Below, piece after piece: positions 7,507-16,136 of a stretch of 64,000 bases of DNA (its first letter is position 1; each line of letters opens with the position of its first letter). The DNA comes from Promicromonospora sp049532985. Lineage in GTDB: Bacteria > Actinomycetota > Actinomycetes > Actinomycetales > Cellulomonadaceae. A program made the translations under genes and the position numbers. The notes under the pieces were generated by a model. It was given only the letters and a program-made list of their open reading frames with translations. It was not told the origin of the DNA and did not search any database. The stretch is from positions 5,146,001 to 5,210,000 of the forward strand of contig NZ_CP186693.1 of the NCBI RefSeq assembly GCF_049532985.1, written 5' to 3'.

Positions 7507-9206
7507 GCCGGACGCCGACGGACCGGCCCCGGCGCGGCCCGCGGCTCGCACCGTTCCTGTGGGGAGCGGCGGTCGCCGTCCCCCTGGCCTTCCTCGGCGT
7601 CTTCTTCGCGTGGCCGGTGGTCGCGCTCGTCGTGCGGGGCTTCGTGCCCGACGGCGCGCTCGACCTCACCGGGTTCACCGAGGTGCTGTCCCGGCCGCGC
7701 ACCTGGCGGCTCGTGGGGCTCACGCTCACCCAGGCGGTGCTCGGCACGGTGTTCTCGGTGCTGCTCGGCCTGCCGCTCGCCTACCTCCTGTACCGGCGGT
7801 CGTTCCCCGGGCGCACCCTGGCGCGCGGGCTGGTGACGGTGCCGTTCGTGCTGCCGGCCGTCGTGGTCGGCGTCGCGTTCCGCGCGCTGTTCGCGCCCAG
7901 CGGCACCCTCGGGTTCCTCGGGCTCGAGGAGTCGCTCGCCGGGATCGTCGTCGCGCTCGTCTTCTTCAACGTGTCGGTGGTGGTGCGCACCGTGGGCGGG
8001 CTGTGGGAACGGCTCGACCCCCGCGCCGAGGAGGCCGCGGCCTCGCTCGGCGCGGGACCCGCCCGGGTGTTCCGCACCGTCACCCTGCCCTCGCTCGCGC
8101 CCGCGATCACGTCCGCGGCCTCGGTGGTCTTCCTGTTCTGCGCCACCGCGTTCGGGGTGGTGCTCGTGCTCGGCGGCGTGCGGTACGGGACCATCGAGAC
8201 CGAGATCTGGACCCGCACCACCCAGTTCCTGGACCTGCAGGCGGCCTCCGTGCTCTCGATCCTGCAGCTCGTGGTCATCTCGGGCGCCCTGGCCGTCTCC
8301 GCGCGGGCCCGACGGCGCCGCGAGGCCGCCCTGCACCTCGTCTCGGCGCGCCGGACGGCACGCCCCCTGTCCTGGCGCTCGCCCGCCGACGCCGCCGCGG
8401 CGCTCGCGGGCATCGTGATCGTCGCCGGGCTCATCGTGCTGCCCCTGGCCGGCCTGGTGGCCCGCTCGTTCCGTGAGCCCGACGGCTCCTGGGGACCCGG
8501 TAACTACCTCGCGCTCGGCACCACCGGCGAGCGCAACGCCCTGGTCGTCACCGTCTGGGAGGCCACGGCCACCTCGCTGCGGATCGCGCTGGCCGCCACG
8601 GTGATCGCGCTGGTCGTGGGCGGGCTCGTCGCCCTCGTCGTGTCCCGTCGGCCCCGGTCGGTGGGGGCGCGGCGCGCCGTCGGGACGCTCGACGGCCTGT
8701 TCATGCTGCCTCTGGGCGTGTCCGCGGTGACCGTCGGCTTCGGGTTCCTGATCACCATGGACCAGCCGGTGCTCGGCGTCGACCTGCGCACCTCGGGGTT
8801 GCTCGTGCCGGTGGCCCAGGCCGTCGTGGCCGTGCCGCTCGTGGTGCGCACCGTGCTGCCGGTGCTGAGGGCCATCGACCCCCGTCTGCGCGAGGTCGCC
8901 GCCGTGCTCGGCTCCGGGCCCGGGCGCGTGCTGCGCACCGTGGACCTGCCGATCGCCCTGCGGTCGGTCGGGCTGGCCACCGGGTTCGCGTTCGCGGTGT
9001 CGCTCGGCGAGTTCGGCGCCACGTCGTTCCTCGCGCGGCCCGACGGTGCCACCCTGCCGGTCGTGATCTACCGGCTCATCGGGCGGCCCGGGGCGGAGAA
9101 CTACGGGATGGCGCTCGCGGCGTCCGTGGTGCTGGCCGCGCTGACCGCGACGGTGATGATGGTGGCGGAGCGACTGCGCGACGACCGCGCGGGAGGGGAG
9201 TTCTGA
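7470..9206 (+). CDS. thiP: Thiamine ABC transporter permease (fused two-domain)
   Basis: About 578 residues with some twelve membrane segments in two homologous halves. Each half has a transport coupling loop (EEAAASLGAGPARVFRTVTLP near residue 195, and LREVAAVLGSGPGRVLRTVDLP near residue 475). Such fused permeases are typical of the ThiP/FbpB group. The start is uncertain: GTG 7470 and GTG 7482 are both in frame and overlap the 3' end of thiB, while the first membrane helix begins near 7550. The stop TGA shares one base with the thiQ ATG (TGATG). Confidence 0.9.
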   Translation: MDRTVDRDGRGLSRTPTDRPRRGPRLAPFLWGAAVAVPLAFLGVFFAWPVVALVVRGFVPDGALDLTGFTEVLSRPRTWRLVGLTLTQAVLGTVFSVLLGLPLAYLLYRRSFPGRTLARGLVTVPFVLPAVVVGVAFRALFAPSGTLGFLGLEESLAGIVVALVFFNVSVVVRTVGGLWERLDPRAEEAAASLGAGPARVFRTVTLPSLAPAITSAASVVFLFCATAFGVVLVLGGVRYGTIETEIWTRTTQFLDLQAASVLSILQLVVISGALAVSARARRRREAALHLVSARRTARPLSWRSPADAAAALAGIVIVAGLIVLPLAGLVARSFREPDGSWGPGNYLALGTTGERNALVVTVWEATATSLRIALAATVIALVVGGLVALVVSRRPRSVGARRAVGTLDGLFMLPLGVSAVTVGFGFLITMDQPVLGVDLRTSGLLVPVAQAVVAVPLVVRTVLPVLRAIDPRLREVAAVLGSGPGRVLRTVDLPIALRSVGLATGFAFAVSLGEFGATSFLARPDGATLPVVIYRLIGRPGAENYGMALAASVVLAALTATVMMVAERLRDDRAGGEF

Positions 9207-9922
9207 TGGCGGGGCTGGAGGTCCGGGACGTCTCTGTCCGGTACGGCGGCACGACGGCCGTGGACGGCGTGACGCTGGCCGTCGAACCCGGCGAGGTGGT
9301 GGCGCTGCTCGGGCCGAGCGGCTGCGGCAAGTCCTCCCTGCTGCGGGCCGTGGCCGGGCTGGAGCCGCTGGCCGGCGGGCACGTGCTGTACGACGGCGCC
9401 GACCTCGCCGGGGTGCCCGTGCACCGGCGCCGGTTCGGGCTGATGTTCCAGGACGGACAGCTCTTCCCGCACCGGGACGTGCGGCGGAACGTGGCCTACG
9501 GGCTGGAGACCCTGCCCCTGACCCGCCAGGAGCGGGACGAGCGGGTCGCCGCCCTGCTGGACCTCGTGGGGCTCGCCGGGTACGAGCAGCGGTCGGTGCC
9601 CACCCTGTCCGGCGGCGAGCAGCAGCGGGTGGCCCTGGCGCGCGCCCTGGCGCCGCGGCCCCGGCTGCTGCTGCTCGACGAGCCGCTGTCGGCGCTCGAC
9701 CGGCAGCTCCGCGAACGCCTGGCCGGCGAGGTGCGGGCCGCGCTGGTGGAGACCGGGACGACGGCGGTGTTCGTGACGCACGACCACGCCGAGGCCTCCG
9801 CGGTGGCCGACCGGGTGGGCGTCATGGACCGGGGCCGGCTGCTCCAGGTGGCGGCGCCCCAGGAGCTGCGCACCGCGCCGGCGTCGGACCGGGTGGCCGA
9901 GTTCCTGGGGTTGCGCGGCTGA
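9206..9922 (+). CDS. thiQ: Thiamine ABC transporter ATP-binding protein
   Basis: 238 residues with a complete ABC ATPase set: Walker A GPSGCGKSS, Q-loop FQDGQLFPH, signature LSGGEQQR, Walker B LLLLDEPLSALD and the H-loop VTHDH. It would power the ThiBP thiamine importer. Length is that of a compact importer ATPase without a C-terminal regulatory domain. It begins on the last base of the thiP stop and ends 15 bases from the convergent response-regulator gene. No clear terminator is visible in that short gap. Confidence 0.92.
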   Translation: MAGLEVRDVSVRYGGTTAVDGVTLAVEPGEVVALLGPSGCGKSSLLRAVAGLEPLAGGHVLYDGADLAGVPVHRRRFGLMFQDGQLFPHRDVRRNVAYGLETLPLTRQERDERVAALLDLVGLAGYEQRSVPTLSGGEQQRVALARALAPRPRLLLLDEPLSALDRQLRERLAGEVRAALVETGTTAVFVTHDHAEASAVADRVGVMDRGRLLQVAAPQELRTAPASDRVAEFLGLRG

Positions 9923-9937
9923 TCCGGACCGGTCGGG

Positions 9938-10585
9938 TCAGACCGCGCCGGCCTGCTGGACCAGCAGCGCCACCTGCGTGCGGTTCTCCACGCCGAGCTT
10001 GAGCAGCACGTTCGACACGTGCGCCTTCACCGTCGGGACGCTGAGGTAGAGGCGCCGGCCGATCTCGGCGTTGGACGAGCCACGCCCGATCTCCAGGGCG
10101 ACGTCGCGCTCGCGGCCCGTCAGGCGGTCCAGGGCCTGCCGGGCCTCCCGCACCTCGCCGCCCCCGGCGGCGACCGTGTCCATCAGGCGGCGGGTGATGT
10201 CGGGCGCGAGCACCGGCTCGCCGCCCGCGGCCGCGCGGACCGCTGCGGCGATCCGCGCCGGCGGCATGTCCTTGAGCAGGTAGCCGGCCGCCCCGGCGCG
10301 CAGCGCACCCGCCACCTCGGTGTCCGTGTCGAACGTGGTGAGCACGACGACGGCGGGCGGTGACGGCCGGGCGCGCACCCGGCGGGTGGCCTCGATGCCG
10401 TCGACGCCGGGCATCCGCAGGTCCATCAGCACCACGTCGGCCGCGTGCGCGTCGAGCACCTGCGCCACGTCCCCGCCGTCGGCGGCCTCACCGACCACGC
10501 GGATCCCCTCGGCGCCGTCGAGCATGAGGCGCAGGCCCGCGCGCACCAGGGCGTCGTCGTCGACGATCACGAGGCGGGTCTCCAT
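9938..10585 (-). CDS. NarL/FixJ-family response regulator
   Basis: 215 residues. The receiver domain starts TRLVIVDDDALVRAGLRLML, with phospho-acceptor Asp in VVLMDLRMPGVDG, conserved Thr in LTTFDTD and Lys in LLKDMPP. The C-terminal LuxR-type helix-turn-helix (LTGRERDVALEIGRGSSNAEIG followed by VKAHVSNVLLKLG) binds DNA. It is the partner of the histidine kinase immediately upstream: the kinase TGA and this ATG share one base (TGATG). The regulated process is unknown; the divergent DUF6069 gene beyond the kinase is a neighbouring candidate target. Confidence 0.94.
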   Translation of the reverse strand: METRLVIVDDDALVRAGLRLMLDGAEGIRVVGEAADGGDVAQVLDAHAADVVLMDLRMPGVDGIEATRRVRARPSPPAVVVLTTFDTDTEVAGALRAGAAGYLLKDMPPARIAAAVRAAAGGEPVLAPDITRRLMDTVAAGGGEVREARQALDRLTGRERDVALEIGRGSSNAEIGRRLYLSVPTVKAHVSNVLLKLGVENRTQVALLVQQAGAV

Positions 10586-11757
10586 CAGGCCCACGGTATC
10601 CGCGCCTCCAGGACGAAACCAGCAGGTGAGCGGCCTGCGTCGAGCGTGCCGTCCAGGAGCTCGACGCGTTCGCGCAGGCCGACCAGCCCGGTGCCGGCCT
10701 CACCGGCCGCGGCCCGCGCGGGGCCGTCGTCGGCCACGACCACCCGGACCGCGTCCGCACGGGTGGCCACCGTGACACGGACGGCCGCGCCCGGCGCGTG
10801 ACGTCGGGCATTGGTGAGGCCCTCCTGGACCACACGGTAGGCGGCCGTCGCGACCGGAGGTGACGGCTCGTCGCCGCGCCCGGCGGCCGATCGGTCGTCG
10901 GTCTGGTCCAGCACCACGGTGGCGCCCACGGAGCGGGCCGCGTCCACGAGCCCGGGGATGTCGTGGAGCGTGGGCGGCGGGGCGAGCTGTTCCACGCCGC
11001 CGCGCAGGAGGCGCACCAGCCGGCGCAGGTCCTCCAGGGCCTCGGCGGCGCCGGTGCGCACCCGCCCGGCCGCCGCGGCGAGCTGGTCCGGGGGAGCGTC
11101 CGGCCGGTACTCGACGGCGCCCGCGGTCGCGGCCAGCAGGGACAGCCGGTGCCCGAGCGCGTCGTGCATCTCGGCGGCGATCCGGTTGCGCTCGCCGGAC
11201 CGGGCGGCCTCCAGCGCCTGCTCCCGGTCGGCCTCGGCGCGGTGGGCGCGGGCCCGCAGGTCGGCCAGGAGCTGGGCGCGGGCCTGCAGGTAGGCGCCCC
11301 AGCCCAGGAGCGCGGCGTGGACGGCGGCGTCGCACAGGAGCCACCAGCCGTAGGGGAACGCCGGCGGTCGCCACAGGCCCTGCACCGCGTGCGCCGCGGC
11401 GCTCGCCGCCGCCACGAGGACCGCGGTGCGCAGTGGCGACCACCGGGCGATCTGCAGCACCCCGGACGTCGCGGCCGGCGTGGCGCCCGGCGAGAGCACC
11501 GACAGCGCCGCCAGGACGAGCGCGGCGGGCACCGAGCGGCGGGCCCACATCAGCGGCAGCAGTGCCAGCGAGGTCACTGCGACCGTCAGGTCCAGGAGAC
11601 GCAGGGGCAGCGCGTCGCCCCCGCTCGCCTGGCGGGAGAGCACCGTGGTGAGGGTCAGCACCCCGAGCAGCACCATGGCCAGAGCCACGGAACGGCGCGA
11701 GGAACGCGCGTGCTCGGCGTCGTCGGGCGGGAAGTTCCGCGGATCACCAGTCGTCAT
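10585..11757 (-). CDS. NarL-type sensor histidine kinase (HisKA_3)
   Basis: 390 residues. The N-terminal half has about five membrane helices without a large extracellular loop. A coiled region then leads into the dimerisation motif ERNRIAAEMHDALGHRLSLLA with the phosphorylatable His, and a C-terminal GHKL ATPase domain (VVQEGLTNARRHAP, DDGPARAAAGEAGTGLVGLRERV). This is the HisKA_3 class that pairs with NarL regulators. ATG 11757 was chosen because a TAGTGT -10 (complement of 11765-11770) lies seven bases upstream, giving a leaderless start. Confidence 0.93.
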   Translation of the reverse strand: MTTGDPRNFPPDDAEHARSSRRSVALAMVLLGVLTLTTVLSRQASGGDALPLRLLDLTVAVTSLALLPLMWARRSVPAALVLAALSVLSPGATPAATSGVLQIARWSPLRTAVLVAAASAAAHAVQGLWRPPAFPYGWWLLCDAAVHAALLGWGAYLQARAQLLADLRARAHRAEADREQALEAARSGERNRIAAEMHDALGHRLSLLAATAGAVEYRPDAPPDQLAAAAGRVRTGAAEALEDLRRLVRLLRGGVEQLAPPPTLHDIPGLVDAARSVGATVVLDQTDDRSAAGRGDEPSPPVATAAYRVVQEGLTNARRHAPGAAVRVTVATRADAVRVVVADDGPARAAAGEAGTGLVGLRERVELLDGTLDAGRSPAGFVLEARIPWA

Positions 11758-11922
11758 GCCGGCGACACTACGGACGCGCCCCGGCGTCGGACACCGACCT
11801 TGGTCGGGGATTCCGCTACCGAAGGGTGACCCGGCTCGGTACCCCGGTCGGATGCCCCGGTCGTGGTCGCGCCGGGAGGCTGTGACCAGGCACGACGGAC
11901 GTGCCGAGAAGGAGAAGGACGC

Positions 11923-12354
11923 ATGGCCGAGAACCTGGTGACCCGTAGCCCGTGGCCCGCCTGGGCAGTGCCGCTCGCCGCCGCCGTCGCCGCCGTGGCG
12001 GTCTGGCTCGTCGGCGCGGCGCTCGGCGTCGACCCGCAGGCGCGGGCCGGGGCGAGCACCCAGCCGGTGACCGTCGTCGCCGCGGCGGTGGCCGCGCTCG
12101 TGGCCGGCCTCGCCGGCTGGGGCGTACGGGCGGTCATCGCGCGCCTGACCAAGGGCGGCGGCGAGGTGGCATGGCTGGTGCTGTGCGGCGTGGCCCTGCT
12201 CGTGTCGCTCACCGGAGCAGCGGGCGGCACCACGCCCGCCACGGTCGCGCTCCTGACGACCGAGCACCTGGTGGTCGGCGTGATCGTGGCCGTGGGGCTG
12301 CGCCGCTGGTCAGGGCTGGCCCGGCGGGCGGAAGCCGCTCGCGCCCCACGGTGA
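11923..12354 (+). CDS. DUF6069 membrane protein
   Basis: 143 residues with four hydrophobic segments and short loops, resembling the DUF6069 family of small actinobacterial membrane proteins (LVGAALGVDP in the first loop, a Gly-Trp-Gly motif in helix 2, a Thr-Thr-rich loop before helix 4). No function is established. ATG 11923 follows GGAGAAGG at a good distance. It is divergent from the two-component kinase (165-base gap), a common arrangement for a regulated target, and its 3' end overlaps the convergent PrsW gene by 45 bases. Confidence 0.72.
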   Translation: MAENLVTRSPWPAWAVPLAAAVAAVAVWLVGAALGVDPQARAGASTQPVTVVAAAVAALVAGLAGWGVRAVIARLTKGGGEVAWLVLCGVALLVSLTGAAGGTTPATVALLTTEHLVVGVIVAVGLRRWSGLARRAEAARAPR

Positions 12355-13494
12355 CGCAGGCGGGTGCGGCAGCCGCGCGACGAACGCGGCCCGGGCCTGC
12401 TGCATGACCCACACCAGGTACTGCCGCTGCTGCTCCAGGCCGTGCGGGTCGAGGTCGCGCTGCGCCCCGGCCCGCTGGTGCAGCAGGGCCAGCTCGGTGG
12501 CGGCCTGCTGGTAGTCGGTCATGGCGCGCTCGGCCTGCCGCCCGCCCGCCGCGCGCGCCCAGCTCCGGGCCGCGCGGCGGCCCGGCAGGCTGGACAGCAT
12601 GCGCAGGTCGTCGTTCGTGACGATGCCGATCGGGCCGTACAGCGGCAGGTAGTGCCCGATGAGCTGGACGATCCGACGGCGGTCGCGCGCGAGGATCACG
12701 ATCAGCGCGACGAGCACGGCGAAACCGACGAGGTAGGCCCCGGCGAGGCCCAGGATGCCGAACTTCGTCGAGCCGTTCCACAGGCTGTGGAGAACCATCG
12801 CGCCGAGCAGACCGTAGAGCGGGGCCCGCCGGCGCAGCGGACCGGGGCCCGCCAGCGCGGCCACGGCCACGCCGATGCCGGTCATCGCGGTGCACAGCGG
12901 GTGCAGCAGCGGCGAGACGATGGCACGCAGCACGAACACGTACCCGAGCTGGTCCGACTCGAGCGCGTCCACGAAGTACTGGACGTTCTCCGTCGCGGCG
13001 AAGCCCAGGCCCACCATCGCGGCGTAGATGACGCCGTCGGTCGGGCCGTTCAGCTCCTGGCGGCGCCACCACAGCATGCCGAAGAGCACCGCGCCCTTGA
13101 GCAGCTCCTCGACCACCGGCGCGCCGAACGTCGCGACGAGGTACCAGCCCTCCTCCTCGCCCGTGAGCTCGGTCTCGGTGAGGAGCGACAGCCCGAGGGT
13201 GTTGAGGATGCTCGCGAAGAGTGCCGCCACGCCCGCGCCCCACAGGAACGCGAACACCAGGGCGTTCGGCGGCTCCGGCTCGAGCCGGTCCAGCGCGAGC
13301 ACGAGCGGCAGCCAGACGGCCACCGGCAGCAGCGCCAGCAGCAGCCCGACGACGAACGACGCGCCACCCGTGAGCGCGTCGAAGGCCAGGATGACCAGCA
13401 GGCAGACCGAGGCGAAGACGATCCCGACGATCACTCCGACGGGGGCACGTCCGGGAGCGCGCCCCTGGAGGATCGCACTGGGATCGATGGCCAT
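12310..13494 (-). CDS. PrsW-family intramembrane metalloprotease
   Basis: 394 residues with eight or nine membrane helices. Metal-site motifs of the PrsW family are visible: GAPVVEELLKG (Glu-Glu), then HPLCTAMTG, and HSLWN. PrsW-type enzymes cleave membrane proteins inside the bilayer, for instance anti-sigma factors in Bacillus. The C-terminal ~110 residues are a soluble, Arg/Ala/Gln-rich extension, predicted helical, beyond the minimal family length. ATG 13494 is preceded by a TAGGGT -10 eight bases upstream. An anti-sigma substrate is not next to it; the sigma/anti-sigma fusion at 51442 is 38 kb away. Confidence 0.88.
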   Translation of the reverse strand: MAIDPSAILQGRAPGRAPVGVIVGIVFASVCLLVILAFDALTGGASFVVGLLLALLPVAVWLPLVLALDRLEPEPPNALVFAFLWGAGVAALFASILNTLGLSLLTETELTGEEEGWYLVATFGAPVVEELLKGAVLFGMLWWRRQELNGPTDGVIYAAMVGLGFAATENVQYFVDALESDQLGYVFVLRAIVSPLLHPLCTAMTGIGVAVAALAGPGPLRRRAPLYGLLGAMVLHSLWNGSTKFGILGLAGAYLVGFAVLVALIVILARDRRRIVQLIGHYLPLYGPIGIVTNDDLRMLSSLPGRRAARSWARAAGGRQAERAMTDYQQAATELALLHQRAGAQRDLDPHGLEQQRQYLVWVMQQARAAFVARLPHPPASPWGASGFRPPGQP

Positions 13495-13568
13495 GCCATG
13501 GGACCCTACCGACTCGGCCCCCGTGACGGCGGGCGAACGCGCACCTCCCGCACGGCTACGCTGGCGCC

Positions 13569-14333
13569 GTGCCCCCACGTGTCGCGCTCGAGCTCGCAGT
13601 CCAGGACCCCGCCGGGGCGGTGATCGCCGCGGGCGTCGGCGCCCGGCGCGTCGAGCTCTGCTCCGCGCTCGGCGCCACCGGCGGCATCACGCCCAGCGCC
13701 GGGCTCGTCGAGGCGGTGGTCGCTGCCGCCGCGGTCGTCCCGGCGTCCGACAGCGCGCCGATCCTCGAGGTGCACGTGCTGGTGCGGCCCCGGCCCGGGG
13801 GTTTCGTGTACTCGGACGCGGAGACCGACCTCATGCTCCGCGACGTCACGCTCGCCGTCGACGCCGGGGCCGACGGGGTCGTCGTGGGCGCGCTCACGCC
13901 GTCGGGCGAGGTGGACGTGGCGCGTGTGCGCGAGCTGGTCGCGGCCGCCGAGGACGCCGAGGTGACGTTCCACCGGGCGCTGGACGTCGTGGCCGACCCG
14001 GTCGCCGCGCTCGACGTGCTCGCCGAGCTGGGCGTGGCGCGCGTGCTCACCTCCGGCGGCGCCGCCCGCGCGGCTGACGGGCTGGAGCGGCTGGCCGCGC
14101 TCGTCGAGCGCAGCGCCGAGGTGGGCATCGAGATCATGGCCGGCGGCGGCGTGACGGCGGCGGACGTACCCGCGCTGCTCGGTGTGGGCGTGGACGCGGT
14201 GCACCTGTCCGCCAAGCGCACCGTGGTCGACGCCGCCGGCCCCGGCGGCGGGGGTGAGACCGGCTACGAGGTGACGGATCAGACACTCGCCGAGGCTGCG
14301 GCGCAGGCTCTCCGCACTACGGTTGAGTCATGA
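13569..14333 (+). CDS. cutC: CutC-family protein
   Basis: 254 residues forming a TIM barrel of the CutC family. The N-terminus LELAVQDPAGAVIAAGVGARRVELCSALGATGGITPS and the segments HVLVRPRPGGFVYSD, VTFHRALD, RVLTSGG and IMAGGGV are all typical. CutC was linked to copper homeostasis in E. coli, but its biochemical role is unresolved. The start is GTG 13569; TACGCT at 13557-13562, six bases upstream, indicates a leaderless transcript. It overlaps pgi by ATGA, so the two are coupled. Confidence 0.93.
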   Translation: MPPRVALELAVQDPAGAVIAAGVGARRVELCSALGATGGITPSAGLVEAVVAAAAVVPASDSAPILEVHVLVRPRPGGFVYSDAETDLMLRDVTLAVDAGADGVVVGALTPSGEVDVARVRELVAAAEDAEVTFHRALDVVADPVAALDVLAELGVARVLTSGGAARAADGLERLAALVERSAEVGIEIMAGGGVTAADVPALLGVGVDAVHLSAKRTVVDAAGPGGGGETGYEVTDQTLAEAAAQALRTTVES

Positions 14334-16045
14334 CCTCAGAGCCGGGCCGTGTGCCTGTCGACGCCACCACCACCAACGCCTGGGGCTCGCTCACCGAGCT
14401 CTCCAAGAACCTCCGGCCCGACCTGCGCGGCTGGTTCGCCGCCGACCCGGACCGCGCCGCGCGCCTGAGCCACCAGGCCGCAGACCTGCACGTCGACCTC
14501 TCGAAGAACCTGGTCACGGACGAGGTGCTCGCCGCGCTCCTCGCCCTGGCCGACGAGGTGGGCCTCGCGGAGCGCCGCGCCGCCATGTTCGCGGGCGAGC
14601 ACATCAACGTCACCGAGGACCGCGCCGTGCTGCACACCGCGCTGCGCCGCCCGTCGGACGAGCCGCTGACCGTCGACGGCCAGGACGTCACGGCCGACGT
14701 CGCCGACGAGCTCGCCAAGGTGTACGCCTTCGCCGAGAAGGTCCGCTCCGGGGAGTGGACCGGTGTCACGGGCGAGCCCGTGCGCACGATCGTCAACATC
14801 GGCATCGGCGGCTCCGACCTCGGCCCCGTCATGGCCTACGAGGCGCTGGAGCCCTACGTCCAGGACGGCCTGGAGGTGCGGTTCGTCTCCAACATCGACC
14901 CCACCGACGTGGCGCAGAAGACCGCCGACCTCGACCCGACGACCACCCTGTTCATCGTCGCGTCCAAGACCTTCGGCACCCTGGAGACCCTCACCAACGC
15001 GCGGCTCGCCCGCGACTGGCTGTGGCGCTCGCTGGTCGCCGCCGGCGCCATCGAGGACTCCGAGGACGGGCGCGCGGACGCCGTCGCCAAGCACTTCGTC
15101 GCCGTGTCCACCGCCCTGGACAAGGTCGAGGCGTTCGGCATCGACCCCGCCAACGCGTTCGGGTTCTGGGACTGGGTGGGCGGCCGCTACTCCGTCGACT
15201 CGGCCATCGGCACCTCGCTCGCCGTGGCGATCGGCCCGGACGCCTTCGCCGACTTCCTCGGCGGCTTCCACGCGATGGACGAGCACTTCCGGACCCAGCC
15301 GTTCGAGAGCAACGTGCCCGCGCTGATGGGCCTGCTCAACGTCTGGTACACGAACTTCCGCGACGCGCACACGCACGCCGTGCTCCCGTACGCGCAGCAG
15401 CTCCACCGGTTCCCGGCCTACCTCCAGCAGCTCACCATGGAGTCGAACGGCAAGTCCGTGCGCTGGGACGGCACGCCCGTCACCACCGGCACCGGCGAGG
15501 TCTTCTGGGGCGAGCCCGGCACCAACGGGCAGCACGCGTTCTACCAGCTCATCCACCAGGGCACGCGGCTGATCCCGGCCGACTTCATCGCCGTGGCCAA
15601 CCCCGCCTACCCGCTGGCCGACGCGGTGGGCGACGGCGGCGCCGTCGAGGCGGGGGCCGACGTGCACGGCCTGTTCCTCGCGAACTTCTTCGCGCAGACC
15701 AAGGCCCTGGCGTTCGGCAAGACGGCGGACGAGGTGCGTGCCGAGGGCGTCGCCGAGGAGCTGGTCTCCGCCAAGGTGTTCAGCGGCAACCGGCCGACGA
15801 CGTCGATCCTCGCCCCCGCGCTGACCCCGTCCGTGCTGGGTCAGCTCGTGGCGCTGTACGAGCACATCACGTTCGTGCAGGGCGTCGTGTGGGGCATCGA
15901 CTCGTTCGACCAGTGGGGCGTGGAGCTCGGCAAGAAGCTCGCGCTGGAGATCGCCCCGGCGGTCGCCGGCGACGAGGCGGCGCTCGCGGCGCAGGACCCC
16001 TCGACGGCGGCCCTCATCGCGAAGTACCGCGAGCTGCGCGCCTGA
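14330..16045 (+). CDS. pgi: Glucose-6-phosphate isomerase
   Basis: 571 residues. It contains the sugar-phosphate isomerase motifs VNIGIGGSDLGPVMAYEAL, FIVASKTFGTLET, the family signature near GFWDWVGGRYSVDSAIG and the C-terminal FDQWGVELGKKLA. It interconverts glucose 6-phosphate and fructose 6-phosphate in glycolysis and gluconeogenesis. Length is that of the long bacterial form. The ATG overlaps the cutC stop; a TACGGT -10 box at 14318-14323, six bases before the ATG, may give a separate leaderless message. A hairpin follows the stop. Confidence 0.97.
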   Translation: MTSEPGRVPVDATTTNAWGSLTELSKNLRPDLRGWFAADPDRAARLSHQAADLHVDLSKNLVTDEVLAALLALADEVGLAERRAAMFAGEHINVTEDRAVLHTALRRPSDEPLTVDGQDVTADVADELAKVYAFAEKVRSGEWTGVTGEPVRTIVNIGIGGSDLGPVMAYEALEPYVQDGLEVRFVSNIDPTDVAQKTADLDPTTTLFIVASKTFGTLETLTNARLARDWLWRSLVAAGAIEDSEDGRADAVAKHFVAVSTALDKVEAFGIDPANAFGFWDWVGGRYSVDSAIGTSLAVAIGPDAFADFLGGFHAMDEHFRTQPFESNVPALMGLLNVWYTNFRDAHTHAVLPYAQQLHRFPAYLQQLTMESNGKSVRWDGTPVTTGTGEVFWGEPGTNGQHAFYQLIHQGTRLIPADFIAVANPAYPLADAVGDGGAVEAGADVHGLFLANFFAQTKALAFGKTADEVRAEGVAEELVSAKVFSGNRPTTSILAPALTPSVLGQLVALYEHITFVQGVVWGIDSFDQWGVELGKKLALEIAPAVAGDEAALAAQDPSTAALIAKYRELRA

Positions 16046-16063
16046 GGCGACCGCACTCGCACC

Positions 16064-16100
16064 GGTAGCCCGTCAGGCCGCGTTGCCTGACGGGCCTACC
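16064..16100 (+). terminator. Hairpin terminator after pgi
   Basis: Inverted repeat with arms GGTAGCCCGTCAGGC and GCCTGACGGGCCTACC, a six-base loop and one bulged base. It lies 18 bases after the pgi stop and before the convergent M20 peptidase gene, so it can serve both. No U-tract follows, as is usual in high-GC actinobacteria. Confidence 0.75.
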
Positions 16101-16136
16101 GCTGCCTACTGGGGTGCCCGTCGCACCTGGCGACGG